DNA from: Arthrobacter sp. Edens01
GTDB taxonomy: Bacteria > Actinomycetota > Actinomycetes > Actinomycetales > Micrococcaceae
Length of the DNA stretch: 64,000 nt
Assembly (NCBI RefSeq): GCF_001307035.1
Contig: NZ_LKIU01000002.1
Location: 789,088 to 853,087, forward strand
Direction of reading: 5' to 3'
The notes below the pieces were generated by a model. That model searched no databases and was not told where the DNA came from. It saw only the letters and a list, made by a program, of their open reading frames with translations. The position numbers and the translations under genes were made by a program. Of this stretch, positions 40,441-50,619 are shown one piece after another (the first letter of the stretch is position 1; the number at the start of each line of letters is the position of its first letter).

Positions 40441-43400
40441 TCAGCCGGCTGCTTCTGCCCGCAGCCGGGCTGCTTCTTCCTTGGCGGCCTGTTCCTTTGC
40501 GAGGGCGCGGCGTTCCCGCGGTCCTTCGACGAGCTGGTACAGCACCGGCACCAGGACCAGGGTCAGGAGCGTCGAGGAGATCAGGCCTCCGATGACCACA
40601 ATCGCCAGCGGCCGGGAAATGAATCCGCCTTCCCCGGTCACGCCCAGAGCCATGGGGGTCAGGGCCAGAATCGTGGCCATCGCCGTCATAAGGATTGGCC
40701 GCAGCCGCTGCCGGGCACCGCGGAGGATTGCTTCCCGGACGTTCATTCCGGGTTCTCCGTCCCGTGGCCTGCGGTACTGGTTAATGAGGTCCATCAGCAC
40801 GATCGCGTTCGTCACCACAATACCCACCAGCATGAGCAGGCCCACCAGCGACGGCAGCCCCAGGGGAACGTTCGCGACAAGCAGCAGGATGACGGCACCG
40901 GTCGCCGCGAAGGGCACGGAGACCAGCAGGATCAGCGGCTGCACCAGGGACTTGAAGGTGGCAACCATGATGACGTAAACGATCGCGATTGCCGCCAGCA
41001 GGGCCAGGCCAAGCTGCGTGAAGGACTCGTTTTGCTGGGTTGCAGCGCCACTGAGCGTGGCGGTTACCGAGGCAGGCAGGTCCACGTTCTCCAGCTCCGC
41101 CTGGACTGCGGCAATAGGACCGCCCAGGTCTTCCCCGGACGGGGTTACGGAGACGACGGCGGTACGTTCCCCGCCGGAGGAGGAGACCGTGGTGGGGACC
41201 TCGACTTCCTCAACCACCGCGAGGTCACTGAGGGGGACCGGTCCTGCGGCGGTGGGAATCACGATGCCGGCAAGCTGCTCGGTAGTGGTTACCTCCGTGC
41301 CCTCCCCGATGAGTACGGGCAGATCGTCAGTGCCCAGCCGTACCGTACCGGCGGGGAGGGGGCTCAGGGTCGATGCCAGGATCCCGGCCACCTGCTGCTC
41401 GTCCAGCCCCGCCGCCACTGCCTTGGCGCGGTCGATGCTGACCTGCACAACCGGCTCGGAGCTTGCCAGGTTGGAAGTCGCTTCGGCTACGCCGGGCAGG
41501 TCCGACATCGCTTCAACCAGGGCCTCTGAGGCCGGCTGAAGGTCGGCCGGATCTCCGGCGGAGATCTCGATGTCCACGGTGTTTGAGGTGCCGAAGCCGC
41601 CACCCTGGGTCCCGAGTGAGACAGTCCCGGCCTCTTCACCCAGGTCTTCGAGTTCGCGGCGGACGGTGTCGCGCAGGGCTACCTGGTCCACACCCTCATC
41701 CGTAATGACCGTGAAATTCGCAACGGAAGCACCTCCGGCGGTAAAGGCGGCGATCCCGGAGGTGGATGTTCCCATCGTGACCTGTACGTCCTTGATGCCC
41801 TCTGTTCCGGAGAGCACGTCCTCCACGCTTTCGGCGGCGGCGGAGGTGGTCTCCAGCGAGCTGCCCGCCGGCAGCTCCTGGCGGACGCTGAAGGTGTTCT
41901 GTCCGGTGTCACCCAGCAGGTTGGTCTGCAGCAGAGGCGTCAGGGCAGCCGTACCGCCCAGGATCAGTACCCCGGCCAGCAGCGTGTATACCGGATGGCG
42001 CTGTGTGCCGCGCAGGATCGGAAGGTAGCCGCGCTGGAGGAAGGTTTTCTGTTCGCGTTCCTCTGCCTCGGCGCGGTACGCCTCCGGATCAGCAACGGGC
42101 TTGGACGACTTGAGGAACCAGTAGGCGAGCACCGGGACGATGGTCAGTGACACCAGCAGCGAAGCCAGCAGGGCCAGCGACGTAGTCACGGCGAACGGAC
42201 GGAACAGCTCACCGGCCAGTCCGCCTACCAGGGCGATTGGCGCGAATACCGCAACAGTGGTGAGGGTGGAAGCTGTGACGGCGCCGGCCACTTCGCGGAT
42301 GGCCGTGAGGATCGCGGTACGTTTTTCCTCGCCATAACCCAAATGCCGCTTGATGTTCTCGATCACCACAATCGAGTCATCCACCACCCGGCCTATGGCG
42401 ATGGTCAGGGCGCCGAGCGTGAGGATATTCAGTGAGTAGCCAAACGCGAGCAGGCCAATGAAGGTGACCAGCAGGGAGAGCGGGATGGAGACTGCCGTGA
42501 CCAGGGTGGACCGGACCGAGAGCAGGAACACCAGGATCACCAGGACGGCGAAGCCCAGGCCCAGCAGTCCCTCGGTGGTGAGGTCCGAGATGGACTTTTC
42601 GATGAACGGAGCCTGATCGAAGATCACGGTGAACTTGGCGCCGTTGCCCAGCTCGTCCTGGAGCGACGGAATGAGGTCCAGGACCTCGTGGGAGATGCCC
42701 ACAGTGTCTCCGGCAGGCGTTTTGGTAATCGAAATGGCCAGCGTGGCTTCGCCGTTGGTCCGGGTAATCGAGGTCTGTTCGTCGTCCGTGATCTCCACCG
42801 TGGCGACGTCGCCGATGGTCGGAGGCGCTTCTCCCGGCGTCGCTCCTTCCGCCTCAATCGGCAGGGCGGAAACCTTCTCCAGGGAATCAAGCGGGCTGCC
42901 AACCTGGATGGAGAGCGAGCGGCTTTCCTCCTGCACCGTTCCAGCCGGAATAAGCGCACCGCTGTTCTCCAGCGCATCGGCAATGGCCGACGGCGATGCA
43001 CCCAGGGCTGCCAGTGCGGCCTGGTCCGGTGAGATGGCGATGTGCCGCTGGGAGCCGCCGGTTACTTCAGCGGTGCGGACACCTTCGATTTTCTGCAGCC
43101 GCGGAACCGTGAGCCGCTGCAGCTCCGAGTTCAGTTCGCTCAGGGACTGGTCGCTGGACACCGCAAGGTAAACGATGGGGAAGTCGCTGATGCTGCCGGC
43201 CAGCGACTGCGGGTTCGCATCTTCGGGCAGGGCCTGGCGGGCGTTTGAAATGGCGCGGTCCACCTGGCCGCGGGCACGGTCCAGGTCAGTGCCGTAGGCA
43301 AAGGTCAGGGTGATGGCGGAGATGGAGGACCGTGACGTCGCCGAGGATGATTCGAGGCCTTCGACGGCGGTAAGGGCAGCTTCCAGGGGTTCGCTGATCT

Positions 43401-43587
43401 GTGCGTCCACCACCTCCGGCGAAGCCCCGGGAAGGGCCGTAATAACGCTGATCTGCGGGAATTCAAGTGCCGGGATGAGTTCCTGCTTGAGGGAGTTCAG
43501 CGAGATCACGCCGAACACCGCTACAAAGACGGTGATAAGGGCGATGAGTGCCCGGTTGGAGAGGGAGAGCTTGGCCAGACGATCCAT
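40441..43587 (-). CDS. RND-superfamily efflux pump, HAE1/SwrC-like (1048 aa)
   Basis: Large proton-driven exporter. TM1 follows the N-terminus (NRALIALITVFVAVFGVISL), then the first porter loop (about 32-330), TM2-6 (about 335-480), TM7 near 530, a second porter loop (about 555-850) and TM8-12. The proton-relay Asp pair is in IAIGRVVDDSIVVIENIKRHL (TM4). The size and Asp pair match AcrB-type pumps in Gram-positives rather than MmpL. ATG at 43587 has AAGGCAGG upstream; ATG at 43617 is an alternative. No membrane-fusion partner gene is adjacent. Confidence 0.9.
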   Translation of the reverse strand: MDRLAKLSLSNRALIALITVFVAVFGVISLNSLKQELIPALEFPQISVITALPGASPEVVDAQISEPLEAALTAVEGLESSSATSRSSISAITLTFAYGTDLDRARGQVDRAISNARQALPEDANPQSLAGSISDFPIVYLAVSSDQSLSELNSELQRLTVPRLQKIEGVRTAEVTGGSQRHIAISPDQAALAALGASPSAIADALENSGALIPAGTVQEESRSLSIQVGSPLDSLEKVSALPIEAEGATPGEAPPTIGDVATVEITDDEQTSITRTNGEATLAISITKTPAGDTVGISHEVLDLIPSLQDELGNGAKFTVIFDQAPFIEKSISDLTTEGLLGLGFAVLVILVFLLSVRSTLVTAVSIPLSLLVTFIGLLAFGYSLNILTLGALTIAIGRVVDDSIVVIENIKRHLGYGEEKRTAILTAIREVAGAVTASTLTTVAVFAPIALVGGLAGELFRPFAVTTSLALLASLLVSLTIVPVLAYWFLKSSKPVADPEAYRAEAEEREQKTFLQRGYLPILRGTQRHPVYTLLAGVLILGGTAALTPLLQTNLLGDTGQNTFSVRQELPAGSSLETTSAAAESVEDVLSGTEGIKDVQVTMGTSTSGIAAFTAGGASVANFTVITDEGVDQVALRDTVRRELEDLGEEAGTVSLGTQGGGFGTSNTVDIEISAGDPADLQPASEALVEAMSDLPGVAEATSNLASSEPVVQVSIDRAKAVAAGLDEQQVAGILASTLSPLPAGTVRLGTDDLPVLIGEGTEVTTTEQLAGIVIPTAAGPVPLSDLAVVEEVEVPTTVSSSGGERTAVVSVTPSGEDLGGPIAAVQAELENVDLPASVTATLSGAATQQNESFTQLGLALLAAIAIVYVIMVATFKSLVQPLILLVSVPFAATGAVILLLVANVPLGLPSLVGLLMLVGIVVTNAIVLMDLINQYRRPRDGEPGMNVREAILRGARQRLRPILMTAMATILALTPMALGVTGEGGFISRPLAIVVIGGLISSTLLTLVLVPVLYQLVEGPRERRALAKEQAAKEEAARLRAEAAG

Positions 43588-43711
43588 GAACCTGCCTTTA
43601 TTCGTAGACTGATTCATCATACGTGCGCGCAGCACTCTCCCTGACGGTGTGCGGTGCCCCGGCCGGCCCGATGGCAGGGTGCCTGCTTTGGCTTTAACAT
43701 TGGCGTTAACG

Positions 43712-43755
43712 CAGGAGTGCCCCGGTCCGCTTATGCGGTCCGGGGCACTCCTGCA
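43712..43755 (-). terminator. Strong hairpin terminator after mqo
   Basis: GCAGGAGTGCCCCGGTCCGC (43712-43731) pairs with GCGGTCCGGGGCACTCCTGC (43736-43755) around a TTAT loop: 20 bp with one T-T mismatch. It lies 12 bases after the mqo stop. No strong T-run follows, as is common in high-GC Actinobacteria. Confidence 0.7.
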
Positions 43756-43767
43756 TGCGCGGGCGGT

Positions 43768-45264
43768 TTAGCCAAGTTTCAGTACGCGGTTCGTCTCGGC
43801 CAGGATCTCATCGGCCAGGGACTCGTTTTCGTTGAGCTTGACGCCGTAGCCCGGGATCATTTCCTTGATCTTGGCTTCCCAGGCCGGGAACTCGGCCGGG
43901 AAGCAGCGCTTCATCAGGTTGATCATGATGGGAGGTGCGGTGGAAGCTCCGGGGGAAGCGCCCAGCAGGGCTCCCACGGTGCCGTCGGCAGAAGTGATCA
44001 GCTCGGTGCCGAACTGCAGCACGCCGCCGCTCTTCGGGTCCTTCTTGATGACCTGGACGCGCTGGCCCGCAGTGATCAGGTCCCAGCCCTCAGTGATGGC
44101 TTCGGGGTAGAACTCGCGCAGGGCCTTGGTCTTGCCCTCGCGGGACTTCAGGACCTCGGTGACCAGGTACTTCACCAGGGACATGTTGTCCTTGGCCACG
44201 GCCAGCATGGGAAGGAGGTTGTGCGGGCGCACCGAGAACGGGAGGTCCGTGAAGGAACCGTTCTTGAGGAACTTGGGAGAGAAACCGCCGTACGGTCCGA
44301 ACAGCAGGGACTTCTTGCCGTCCACAAAACGGGTGTCCAGGTGGGGAACGGACATGGGCGGTGCGCCGACCGAAGCCTGCCCGTAGACCTTCGCATTGTG
44401 GGCGGAAATGATCGACTCGTCGGTGGAGCGCAGGAACTGGCCGGAGACCGGGAAGCCGCCGAAGCCCTTGCCCTCGGGGATGCCGGAGCGCTGCAGCAGG
44501 TGCAGTGCGCCGCCGCCGCCGCCGATGAAGACGAAGCGGGCCGAGACGGTGCGCGTGGTCTTGGTGGCACGGTTGCGGACGGTGACGTCCCATCCGCCGT
44601 TTGAATTCCGGGTGAGGTTGGTGACTTCGTGGCCGAAGTTGAGGTCCGCGCCGTTGGCCCCAAGGTAGTTGACCAGCTCCCGGGTGAGGGCACCGAAGTC
44701 GACGTCCGTGCCGCCGGCAACACGGGATGCAGCCACACGCTGGCCTGAGTCGCGGCCCTGCATCAGCAGCGGGGCCCACTCTGCGATCTTGCTGTGGTCC
44801 TCGGAGAACTCCATGGACTTGAACAGCGGCTGGGCGCTCAGTGACTCCCAGCGCTTGCGCAGGTACTCCGAATGCGCGTCGCCCCAGACGAAGCTCATGT
44901 GGGGGAGGGGGTTGATGAAGTTTCCGGAGATGTCGCCCTGACCCACCATGTGGGCCCAGAACTGCCGGGAAACCTGGAACTGCTCGTTGATGCCAATGGC
45001 CTTGGCCGGATCAACGGTTCCGTCAGGTCCTGCCGGGCTGTAGTTAAGTTCGCACAGGGCGGCGTGGCCGGTGCCAGCGTTGTTCCACGGATCGGAACTT
45101 TCGGTTCCTGCCCGGTCCATCCGCTCGAAAAGGGAAATGTCCCAGTCCGGAGCCAGCTGCTTCAGGAACGCACCAAGGGTTGCGCTCATGATGCCGCCGC
45201 CGATCAGCAGTACATCAGTTCTGTTTGCGGACTTCTCCGCCGGGCTATCAGCAGTCAACTTCAT
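43768..45264 (-). CDS. mqo: Malate:quinone oxidoreductase (498 aa)
   Basis: FAD-dependent, membrane-associated enzyme oxidizing malate to oxaloacetate and reducing menaquinone in the TCA cycle. The FAD motif [17 protein letters not shown] is at about 19-35, followed by [18 protein letters not shown], the Mqo signature. [29 protein letters not shown] and [14 protein letters not shown] are further family segments. ATG at 45264 is preceded by TGGAGAT. Length is typical. It stands alone between two terminators. Confidence 0.95.
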   Translation of the reverse strand: MKLTADSPAEKSANRTDVLLIGGGIMSATLGAFLKQLAPDWDISLFERMDRAGTESSDPWNNAGTGHAALCELNYSPAGPDGTVDPAKAIGINEQFQVSRQFWAHMVGQGDISGNFINPLPHMSFVWGDAHSEYLRKRWESLSAQPLFKSMEFSEDHSKIAEWAPLLMQGRDSGQRVAASRVAGGTDVDFGALTRELVNYLGANGADLNFGHEVTNLTRNSNGGWDVTVRNRATKTTRTVSARFVFIGGGGGALHLLQRSGIPEGKGFGGFPVSGQFLRSTDESIISAHNAKVYGQASVGAPPMSVPHLDTRFVDGKKSLLFGPYGGFSPKFLKNGSFTDLPFSVRPHNLLPMLAVAKDNMSLVKYLVTEVLKSREGKTKALREFYPEAITEGWDLITAGQRVQVIKKDPKSGGVLQFGTELITSADGTVGALLGASPGASTAPPIMINLMKRCFPAEFPAWEAKIKEMIPGYGVKLNENESLADEILAETNRVLKLG

Positions 45265-45320
45265 ATCTCCAGTCGCGTGGACGCTAGCCTTAGAAGCCTA
45301 TCTCTCACAGTGGTGCTTAC

Positions 45321-45351
45321 TAAAATTGCCGGGTCCGTTTGCGGGACCGGC
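45321..45351 (-). terminator. Hairpin terminator after the first peptide-binding protein gene
   Basis: On the minus strand GCCGGTCCCG and CGGACCCGGC pair around a CAAA loop (45328-45351; one mismatch, one G-U) and are followed by AATTTTAG. Confidence 0.6.
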
Positions 45352-45369
45352 GAGGCAGACAACTACACG

Positions 45370-47040
45370 CTAGTCCGCAAGACGGATGTTGTTGAAGACC
45401 TCGTTCAAGAGAGGCGAGGTGGGGTACTGCGCTACGCGGGGCGAGACAGTCAGGGTTGAGATGGGGAACGCCAGGGGGACGGCCGGAACGCGGGTGGAGA
45501 TCCGGTCCGATATCGAACGGTATGCCTCCGCCCTTTCCTCGGAGTCGGCCAGGGTCCTGGCGCGGTCGACCTTCGTGAAGAGCTGCGCGTCGTCGTACCC
45601 GAATTCCTCGATATAGGACCCGAACAGGCTGCCCACAAAGTTGTCCGCGTCCATATAGCTTCCGGACAGCCCGGAAAGGTGCAGTGCACGGTCCCCGTTC
45701 TTGGAAACCGCTTCAATGTAGCCCTCGGACCACTCCATGGGTACGGGACGGATGTTGAACCCGGCGGCGGTGAGCTGCCTGCTCAGCTCGGCATATACCT
45801 TTTCCGGATTCGGCAGGTAGGCACGGGTAACCCGGCGGGGATAGTAGAACGGCAGTTCTTCCCCGGCGTAGCCTGCTTCCTTGAGCAGTTCCTGCGCACG
45901 CTCAGGATTGTGGCCGTAGTTCGTGACGTTGTCGGACCGCAGGCCGAGCTTCTCCGGAAGGAACTGGTTCGCTGACTTGGATCCGTTCAGGAAAATGCCT
46001 TCAAGCAGGGCAGGCTTGTCGATCGCGTGGGCAATGGCCTGGCGCATCTTGGGCTCGTCCATGCCGGGGAAGTTCTGGTTGATGCCCAGATACAGGATCG
46101 AGTAGGGATCCCGCTGCAGGATCTGCATTCCTGCCCGCGCGAGCTCACCCACGTCGGAGACCGTCACCAGGTCATAGCCGTCGACGTCGCCGTTCTTCAG
46201 TGCCCGCAGCCTGGACTCCGGGCTGGTGATGGTCCGGAAGACCAGGTCCTGGATCTGGCCGCGGTCGCCCCAGTACCCGGGGTAGGAAACCAGTGCCAGT
46301 TCGTCCTCAACCCAGCTCGAGAACATAAACGGTCCGGTTCCGACGGGGTGCCGGGCATAGGCGGAGAGCCGTGTGCCGTTTAGTTCCTGGTCCAGTTCGT
46401 CGGCGCGGCCCTCTGACAGGGCACGGGGCGAGGAAATCGCGAATTCGGGTGATGCCAGGGCCGGAACCAGTCCGGGAAGGCGGGTGTTGAGTTCCAGTTT
46501 CACCGTGTACTCCCCGGCGGGGGAGCAGGACTTGAACGCTGAGAGATCCGGCGTGTCAGCGAATCCCCTGAACACTGAACCGAACATCAGGACTTCATGT
46601 CCGCGTGCTGATTCGGGCAGGTTGTACCAGCGGTCAAAGTTGGCGCAGACCGCTTCGGCGTTGAAGGGTTCCCCGTCATGGAAGGTGACGCCGCGGCGCA
46701 GGACGAACTCGTAGGTCCGGCCGTCCTCAGATTCCGACCATTCCTCGGCCAGTGCAGGCACGGGGGCGGATGTCAGGGGATCGACGCCGACCAGGGTTTC
46801 CAGCACCTGTCTCGTCACACGGTGGGATTCGGTGTCGACGGCCAGGAACGGATCCAGGCCGGAGGGCCGCGCGGCGGTGGCGAAGGCGAATGCTGCAGAA
46901 GGGCCGCCGGTTTCGGCGGGTGACGGTGAAACGCTGGGGGACTCTTCTTCCGGCCGCGCAGCGGTGCACCCGGTCAGGGCGAGCGCGGCGGCGATGGCGG
47001 AAGCTTTGATCACGGAGCGCCGCGTGGCGGATTTGGTCAC
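45370..47040 (-). CDS. Oligopeptide/dipeptide-binding lipoprotein, DppA/OppA type (556 aa)
   Basis: Solute-binding protein family 5. TRRSVIK (6-12) followed by a hydrophobic stretch and LALTGC with C25 suggests a Tat-exported lipoprotein. The family signature GVTFHDGEPFNAEAVCANFDRWYN is at about 119-142, and KMRQAIAHAIDK at about 331-342. It resembles the second binding protein at 51716-53410 over its whole length, so they are paralogues. It has no permease gene of its own on this strand; it is divergent from the double-ATPase gene. Confidence 0.88.
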   Translation of the reverse strand: MTKSATRRSVIKASAIAAALALTGCTAARPEEESPSVSPSPAETGGPSAAFAFATAARPSGLDPFLAVDTESHRVTRQVLETLVGVDPLTSAPVPALAEEWSESEDGRTYEFVLRRGVTFHDGEPFNAEAVCANFDRWYNLPESARGHEVLMFGSVFRGFADTPDLSAFKSCSPAGEYTVKLELNTRLPGLVPALASPEFAISSPRALSEGRADELDQELNGTRLSAYARHPVGTGPFMFSSWVEDELALVSYPGYWGDRGQIQDLVFRTITSPESRLRALKNGDVDGYDLVTVSDVGELARAGMQILQRDPYSILYLGINQNFPGMDEPKMRQAIAHAIDKPALLEGIFLNGSKSANQFLPEKLGLRSDNVTNYGHNPERAQELLKEAGYAGEELPFYYPRRVTRAYLPNPEKVYAELSRQLTAAGFNIRPVPMEWSEGYIEAVSKNGDRALHLSGLSGSYMDADNFVGSLFGSYIEEFGYDDAQLFTKVDRARTLADSEERAEAYRSISDRISTRVPAVPLAFPISTLTVSPRVAQYPTSPLLNEVFNNIRLAD

Positions 47041-47127
47041 AGCTGCTGGGTTCTCCTTGAGACACGCACCGTCCCGGCCTGGGCGGTGGATTTCTTAGTC
47101 TAAATGATTAAAAAGCGGTAAAGGCGG

Positions 47128-47143
47128 GTGAGAGTTGCCTCAC
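47128..47143. promoter_or_regulatory. Candidate operator GTGAG-N6-CTCAC in the divergent promoter region
   Basis: A perfect 5-bp inverted repeat between the binding-protein gene (minus) and the ATPase gene (plus), next to an AT-rich stretch (47096-47122) likely to hold promoters for both. It lies 30 bases before the ATPase start. Confidence 0.3.
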
Positions 47144-47173
47144 AACAGGGCTTTGGTAAGGCAGGATATGGAA

Positions 47174-48913
47174 ATGACTGAAACCAGCCCTGAATCTCCG
47201 CTGCTCGAAGTGACCGATCTCGCCGTCGGCTTCCAGACCATGGAAGGCCCCGTGCAGGCCGTGCGCAAGGCCGGATTCAGCCTCGGTGCCGGGAAAACCC
47301 TGGCGATCGTTGGCGAATCCGGTTCCGGTAAGTCCACCACCGCAATGGCGGTGATCGGGCTGCTGCCCGGCAATGGAAAGGTCTCGGCGGGAAGTATCCG
47401 CTTCGACGGCCAGGAACTGGTGGGGCTGCCCGAATCCAAGATGCGGGCTATCCGGGGCCGTTCGATCGGGCTGGTGCCGCAGGACCCGATGTCCAACCTG
47501 AATCCGGTGACAAAGATCGGCACCCAGGTTGCCGAAACCCTGCTGGTGCACGGCATGGCTACATCCAAGGACGTTGACCGGAAAGTGGTGGAGGTGCTTA
47601 CCGCCGCCGGACTTCCCGACGCCGCTGAGCGCGCCAAGCAGTATCCGCATGAGTTCTCCGGGGGTATGCGCCAGCGTGCACTGATTGCCATTGGCCTGGC
47701 CTGCCGGCCCCGTCTGCTGATCGCGGATGAGCCCACCAGCGCACTGGACGTCACGGTGCAGCGCACCATCCTGGACCAGATCGGCCGGATGACGGAGGAA
47801 CTGGGAACGTCCGTGCTGCTGATCACCCACGACCTTGGGCTTGCCGCTGAGCGTGCATCCGACCTGGTGGTGATGCACCGCGGCGAAGTGGTTGAGACCG
47901 GTCCGGCCCGCCAGCTGCTCGAAGATCCCCAGCACCCCTACACAAAGTCCCTTGTCAGCGCCGCACCCAGCGTCGCTGCTGTCCGGCTCAGCCCGGGGGC
48001 TTTCGCGGCTCCCGCTGCCGAGCGCCTGACCCTCGTGGACGGCAACGCCACGGAGCCTGCTGCCCCGGCCGCTGAACCGGCCAGCGGTCCCGATGCCGGA
48101 GAGGGGGCTGCGCCGGACAACATCGTTGAGATCCGTGACCTTAATAAGGTGTTCAAGATCCGCGGCAAATCGGGAGACTTCCACGCTGTACGGAACGTTA
48201 GCCTGGAGATTCCCCGCGGCCGGACCGTGGCGATCGTGGGGGAGTCCGGGTCAGGCAAGACCACTACCGCCCGAATGCTGCTCAAGCTCATCGAACCGAC
48301 CAGTGGTTCCATGACCTTCGACGGCGTGGACATTGCCTCGCTGGCAAAGGGCCAGCTGACCGACTTCCGCCAGCGGGTCCAGCCGATTTTCCAGGACCCG
48401 TATTCATCGCTGGATCCGATGTTCACCATCGAACGGATCCTCGACGAGCCGCTGAAGACCTACAAACGCGGTGACCGCCGGGAACGGGCGGCCCGCGTCC
48501 GCGAGCTTATGGAACAGGTTGCCCTGCCGGCCTCCATGCTGCGCCGGTATCCGGCAGAGCTATCCGGCGGGCAGCGGCAGCGCGTAGCGATTGCGCGTGC
48601 GCTGGCGCTGAATCCGGAGCTCATTGTCTGTGACGAACCCGTGTCCGCTCTCGATGTGCTGGTCCAGGCGCAGATCCTGAAGCTCCTCGGTGATCTTCAG
48701 CGCGATCTTGGCCTGAGCTACCTCTTTATCAGCCACGACCTCGCCGTCGTCCGGCTGATCTCGGACTACGTGTGCGTGATGAAGGACGGGGAACTGGTGG
48801 AGGCAGCAACCTCGGAGGAAGTGTTCCAGAACCCGCGCCATCCCTACACCCGCAAGCTGCTGGCTTCGATCCCGGGCAACGAACTGAATATTGAAGGCGA
48901 ACTGGCGTCCTAG
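47174..48913 (+). CDS. Double ABC ATPase of an oligopeptide importer, DppD-DppF fusion (579 aa)
   Basis: Two complete ATPase domains in one chain. Domain 1: Walker A VGESGSGKSTTAM (about 43-55), signature FSGGMRQRALIA, Walker B LLIADEPTSALDVT. Domain 2: Walker A VGESGSGKTTTAR (about 354-366), signature LSGGQRQRVAIA, Walker B LIVCDEPVSALDVL. The linker (about 280-315) is Ala/Pro/Glu-rich. Each half has the typical DppD/DppF ending (NPRHPYTRKLLASIPG). ATG at 47174 is 7 nt after AAGGCAGGA; ATG at 47168 is too close to it. It probably energizes the permeases at 49678-51620. Confidence 0.93.
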   Translation: MTETSPESPLLEVTDLAVGFQTMEGPVQAVRKAGFSLGAGKTLAIVGESGSGKSTTAMAVIGLLPGNGKVSAGSIRFDGQELVGLPESKMRAIRGRSIGLVPQDPMSNLNPVTKIGTQVAETLLVHGMATSKDVDRKVVEVLTAAGLPDAAERAKQYPHEFSGGMRQRALIAIGLACRPRLLIADEPTSALDVTVQRTILDQIGRMTEELGTSVLLITHDLGLAAERASDLVVMHRGEVVETGPARQLLEDPQHPYTKSLVSAAPSVAAVRLSPGAFAAPAAERLTLVDGNATEPAAPAAEPASGPDAGEGAAPDNIVEIRDLNKVFKIRGKSGDFHAVRNVSLEIPRGRTVAIVGESGSGKTTTARMLLKLIEPTSGSMTFDGVDIASLAKGQLTDFRQRVQPIFQDPYSSLDPMFTIERILDEPLKTYKRGDRRERAARVRELMEQVALPASMLRRYPAELSGGQRQRVAIARALALNPELIVCDEPVSALDVLVQAQILKLLGDLQRDLGLSYLFISHDLAVVRLISDYVCVMKDGELVEAATSEEVFQNPRHPYTRKLLASIPGNELNIEGELAS

Positions 48914-48962
48914 ACCTGCGCACCAGGAGGGCTGTGGCCGGTAGCCGCACGGGAGATTGAGC

Positions 48963-49571
48963 GTGATGACAAAGATCGAAGAAGGCCGGATTGCCTGGGA
49001 CCGGGGGACGTGGCGTAACCCGCCGGTCCGGGTCGTGGATGACGGGAACTGTCTGCAGGTGACCGCGGCCGGGCAAAGTGATGCGTGGAGGCACACCTCT
49101 TATGGGTTTGTCCATGACAGTGCACATGCCCTCCTTGCCCCGCTCGGCGCTGAGGGTGCAGTGGAAGTCTCGTTTCTCCTGGACTACTCGGAGCAGTTCG
49201 ACCAGGCGGGAATCTTCCTTCACGTCTCGGAGCCGGTGTGGGTCAAGGCCGGGGTAGAGGTCTCCGACGGGATTCCGCAGGTTGGTGCCGTTGTGACACA
49301 TGAAGTCTCGGACTGGTCGGTGGCACCTGTTCCGGAGTGGACCGGCCAGGAGATCACAGTGAGGCTGAGCAGGGCCGGTGACGCTGTCACGATCAGAGCC
49401 CGCGCCGGCGATGAACCTTTTCGCCTCATCCGCGTCGCACCCCTGAGTAAGACCGCCCGCGCCCAGGCCGGTCCGTTTTGCGCTTCGCCCACGCGGGATG
49501 GCCTCACTGTCACCTTCACCCGATGGGTCGAAACCGAAGCGGATCGGTCGCTTCACCCTGAGCCCGGCTAG
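48963..49571 (+). CDS. DUF1349 domain-containing protein (202 aa)
   Basis: Predicted soluble beta-sandwich protein of the DUF1349/concanavalin-like group, possibly a carbohydrate-binding or glycan-related protein. WxRGTWRNPPVRV, GFVHDSAHALLAPL, VSFLLDYSEQFDQAGIFLHVSEPVWVKAGVE and DWSVAPVPEW are the recognisable blocks. GTG at 48963 has GGGAG 7 nt upstream; ATG at 48966 is equally possible. It follows the ATPase gene by 49 bases and may be co-transcribed. No signal peptide is present. Confidence 0.82.
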   Translation: MMTKIEEGRIAWDRGTWRNPPVRVVDDGNCLQVTAAGQSDAWRHTSYGFVHDSAHALLAPLGAEGAVEVSFLLDYSEQFDQAGIFLHVSEPVWVKAGVEVSDGIPQVGAVVTHEVSDWSVAPVPEWTGQEITVRLSRAGDAVTIRARAGDEPFRLIRVAPLSKTARAQAGPFCASPTRDGLTVTFTRWVETEADRSLHPEPG

Positions 49572-49623
49572 AGTCGCGTGCTCCGGCAGGGGAGCCGTGC
49601 TCCCGGATCCCGGCCGGAACGGC

Positions 49624-49663
49624 AAAGGGTCCGCTTTCCCGGGAGGGAAAGCGGACCCTTTTT
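49624..49663. terminator. Bidirectional terminator between convergent genes
   Basis: AAAGGGTCCGCTTTCCC (49624-49640) pairs perfectly with GGGAAAGCGGACCCTTT (49645-49661), loop GGGA, followed by TT on the plus strand and preceded by AAA, so it can stop transcription from both the DUF1349 gene and the permease operon. Confidence 0.9.
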
Positions 49664-49677
49664 AGCGGAACCGCCGG

Positions 49678-50619
49678 CTACTTGCGCCTGGTCTTGGGAT
49701 CCAGCGCCTCACGCAGGGACTCGCCCAGCAGGGTGAATCCAAGAGCCGTAATGGCAATGCAGATGCCCGGCAGGAACGCCAGCTGCGGGGCCACCGCCAG
49801 TTCGTTCTGCGCGTAGGTCAGCATCCGGCCCCATTCGGCGCTCTCCGGACGTCCGCCGCCGAGCCCCAGGAAGGACAGGGCCGCGGCGTCGATCACTGCC
49901 GTAGCCAGGGTGAGGGTGGCCTGGACAATCACGGGGCCAACGCTGTTGGGCAGCAGATGGCTCATGGTGATGGTCCGGGTGCTCAGCCCCAGTGCCTGCG
50001 CGGACAGGACGTAGTCTGCTCCGCGCTGGCTGATCATGGAGGAACGCAGCAGCCGGGCGAAGATCGGCACCTGCGATACACCGATGGCAATCATGACCGC
50101 GGAGGGTGTCTGTCCCAGTACTGCAGCGATGCTCACGGCCAGCAGCAGGTTGGGCACCGAAAGCAGGATGTCCACGAAACGCATAATGACGTTGTCCACC
50201 CAGCCGCCGAACCCGCCGGCGATCACACCGAGCAGCATGCCGCCCAGCAGGCCGAGCGCCGTGGAGATGACACCGATCAGGAGGGACGCGCGTGCTCCCC
50301 AGATGAGCTTGGAGAGGACGTCTCCGCCGAACCGGTCGAGGCCCAGGGGGAAACCCTCAACCTCGCCCGGACCGGGAATCGACGTCGGCGTGATTTGGGT
50401 ACGCCCGGGCAGTTCCTCACCGCCGTAGGGAGCAAGGATCGGCGCGAAGACAGCGACCAGGATGAACAGGCCCACGATGACTGCGCCCGCGATTGCCGCG
50501 GGGTTGCGGCGCAGCCGCCGGAAGGCGTCCTGCCACATTCCGCTCCCGCGTGTGTCCGGCGCTGAAGGCTCGTCCGGTCGGACTGCCCCGCCGGAAGGAG
50601 GGGGAAGAACTGTACTCAT
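49678..50619 (-). CDS. Oligopeptide ABC transporter permease, DppC type (313 aa)
   Basis: Second membrane subunit of the importer. A proline-rich hydrophilic N-terminus of about 35 residues leads into FRRLRRNPAAIAGAVIVGLFIL (first TM, OppC_N segment). The LDRFGGDVLSKLIWGARASLLIG segment and the EAA loop YVLSAQALGLSTRTITMSHLLPN (about 200-222) are standard for DppC. The GLGGGRPESAEWGRML region near the C-terminus is also typical. Its start overlaps the DppB stop by 4 bases. Confidence 0.92.
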   Translation of the reverse strand: MSTVLPPPSGGAVRPDEPSAPDTRGSGMWQDAFRRLRRNPAAIAGAVIVGLFILVAVFAPILAPYGGEELPGRTQITPTSIPGPGEVEGFPLGLDRFGGDVLSKLIWGARASLLIGVISTALGLLGGMLLGVIAGGFGGWVDNVIMRFVDILLSVPNLLLAVSIAAVLGQTPSAVMIAIGVSQVPIFARLLRSSMISQRGADYVLSAQALGLSTRTITMSHLLPNSVGPVIVQATLTLATAVIDAAALSFLGLGGGRPESAEWGRMLTYAQNELAVAPQLAFLPGICIAITALGFTLLGESLREALDPKTRRK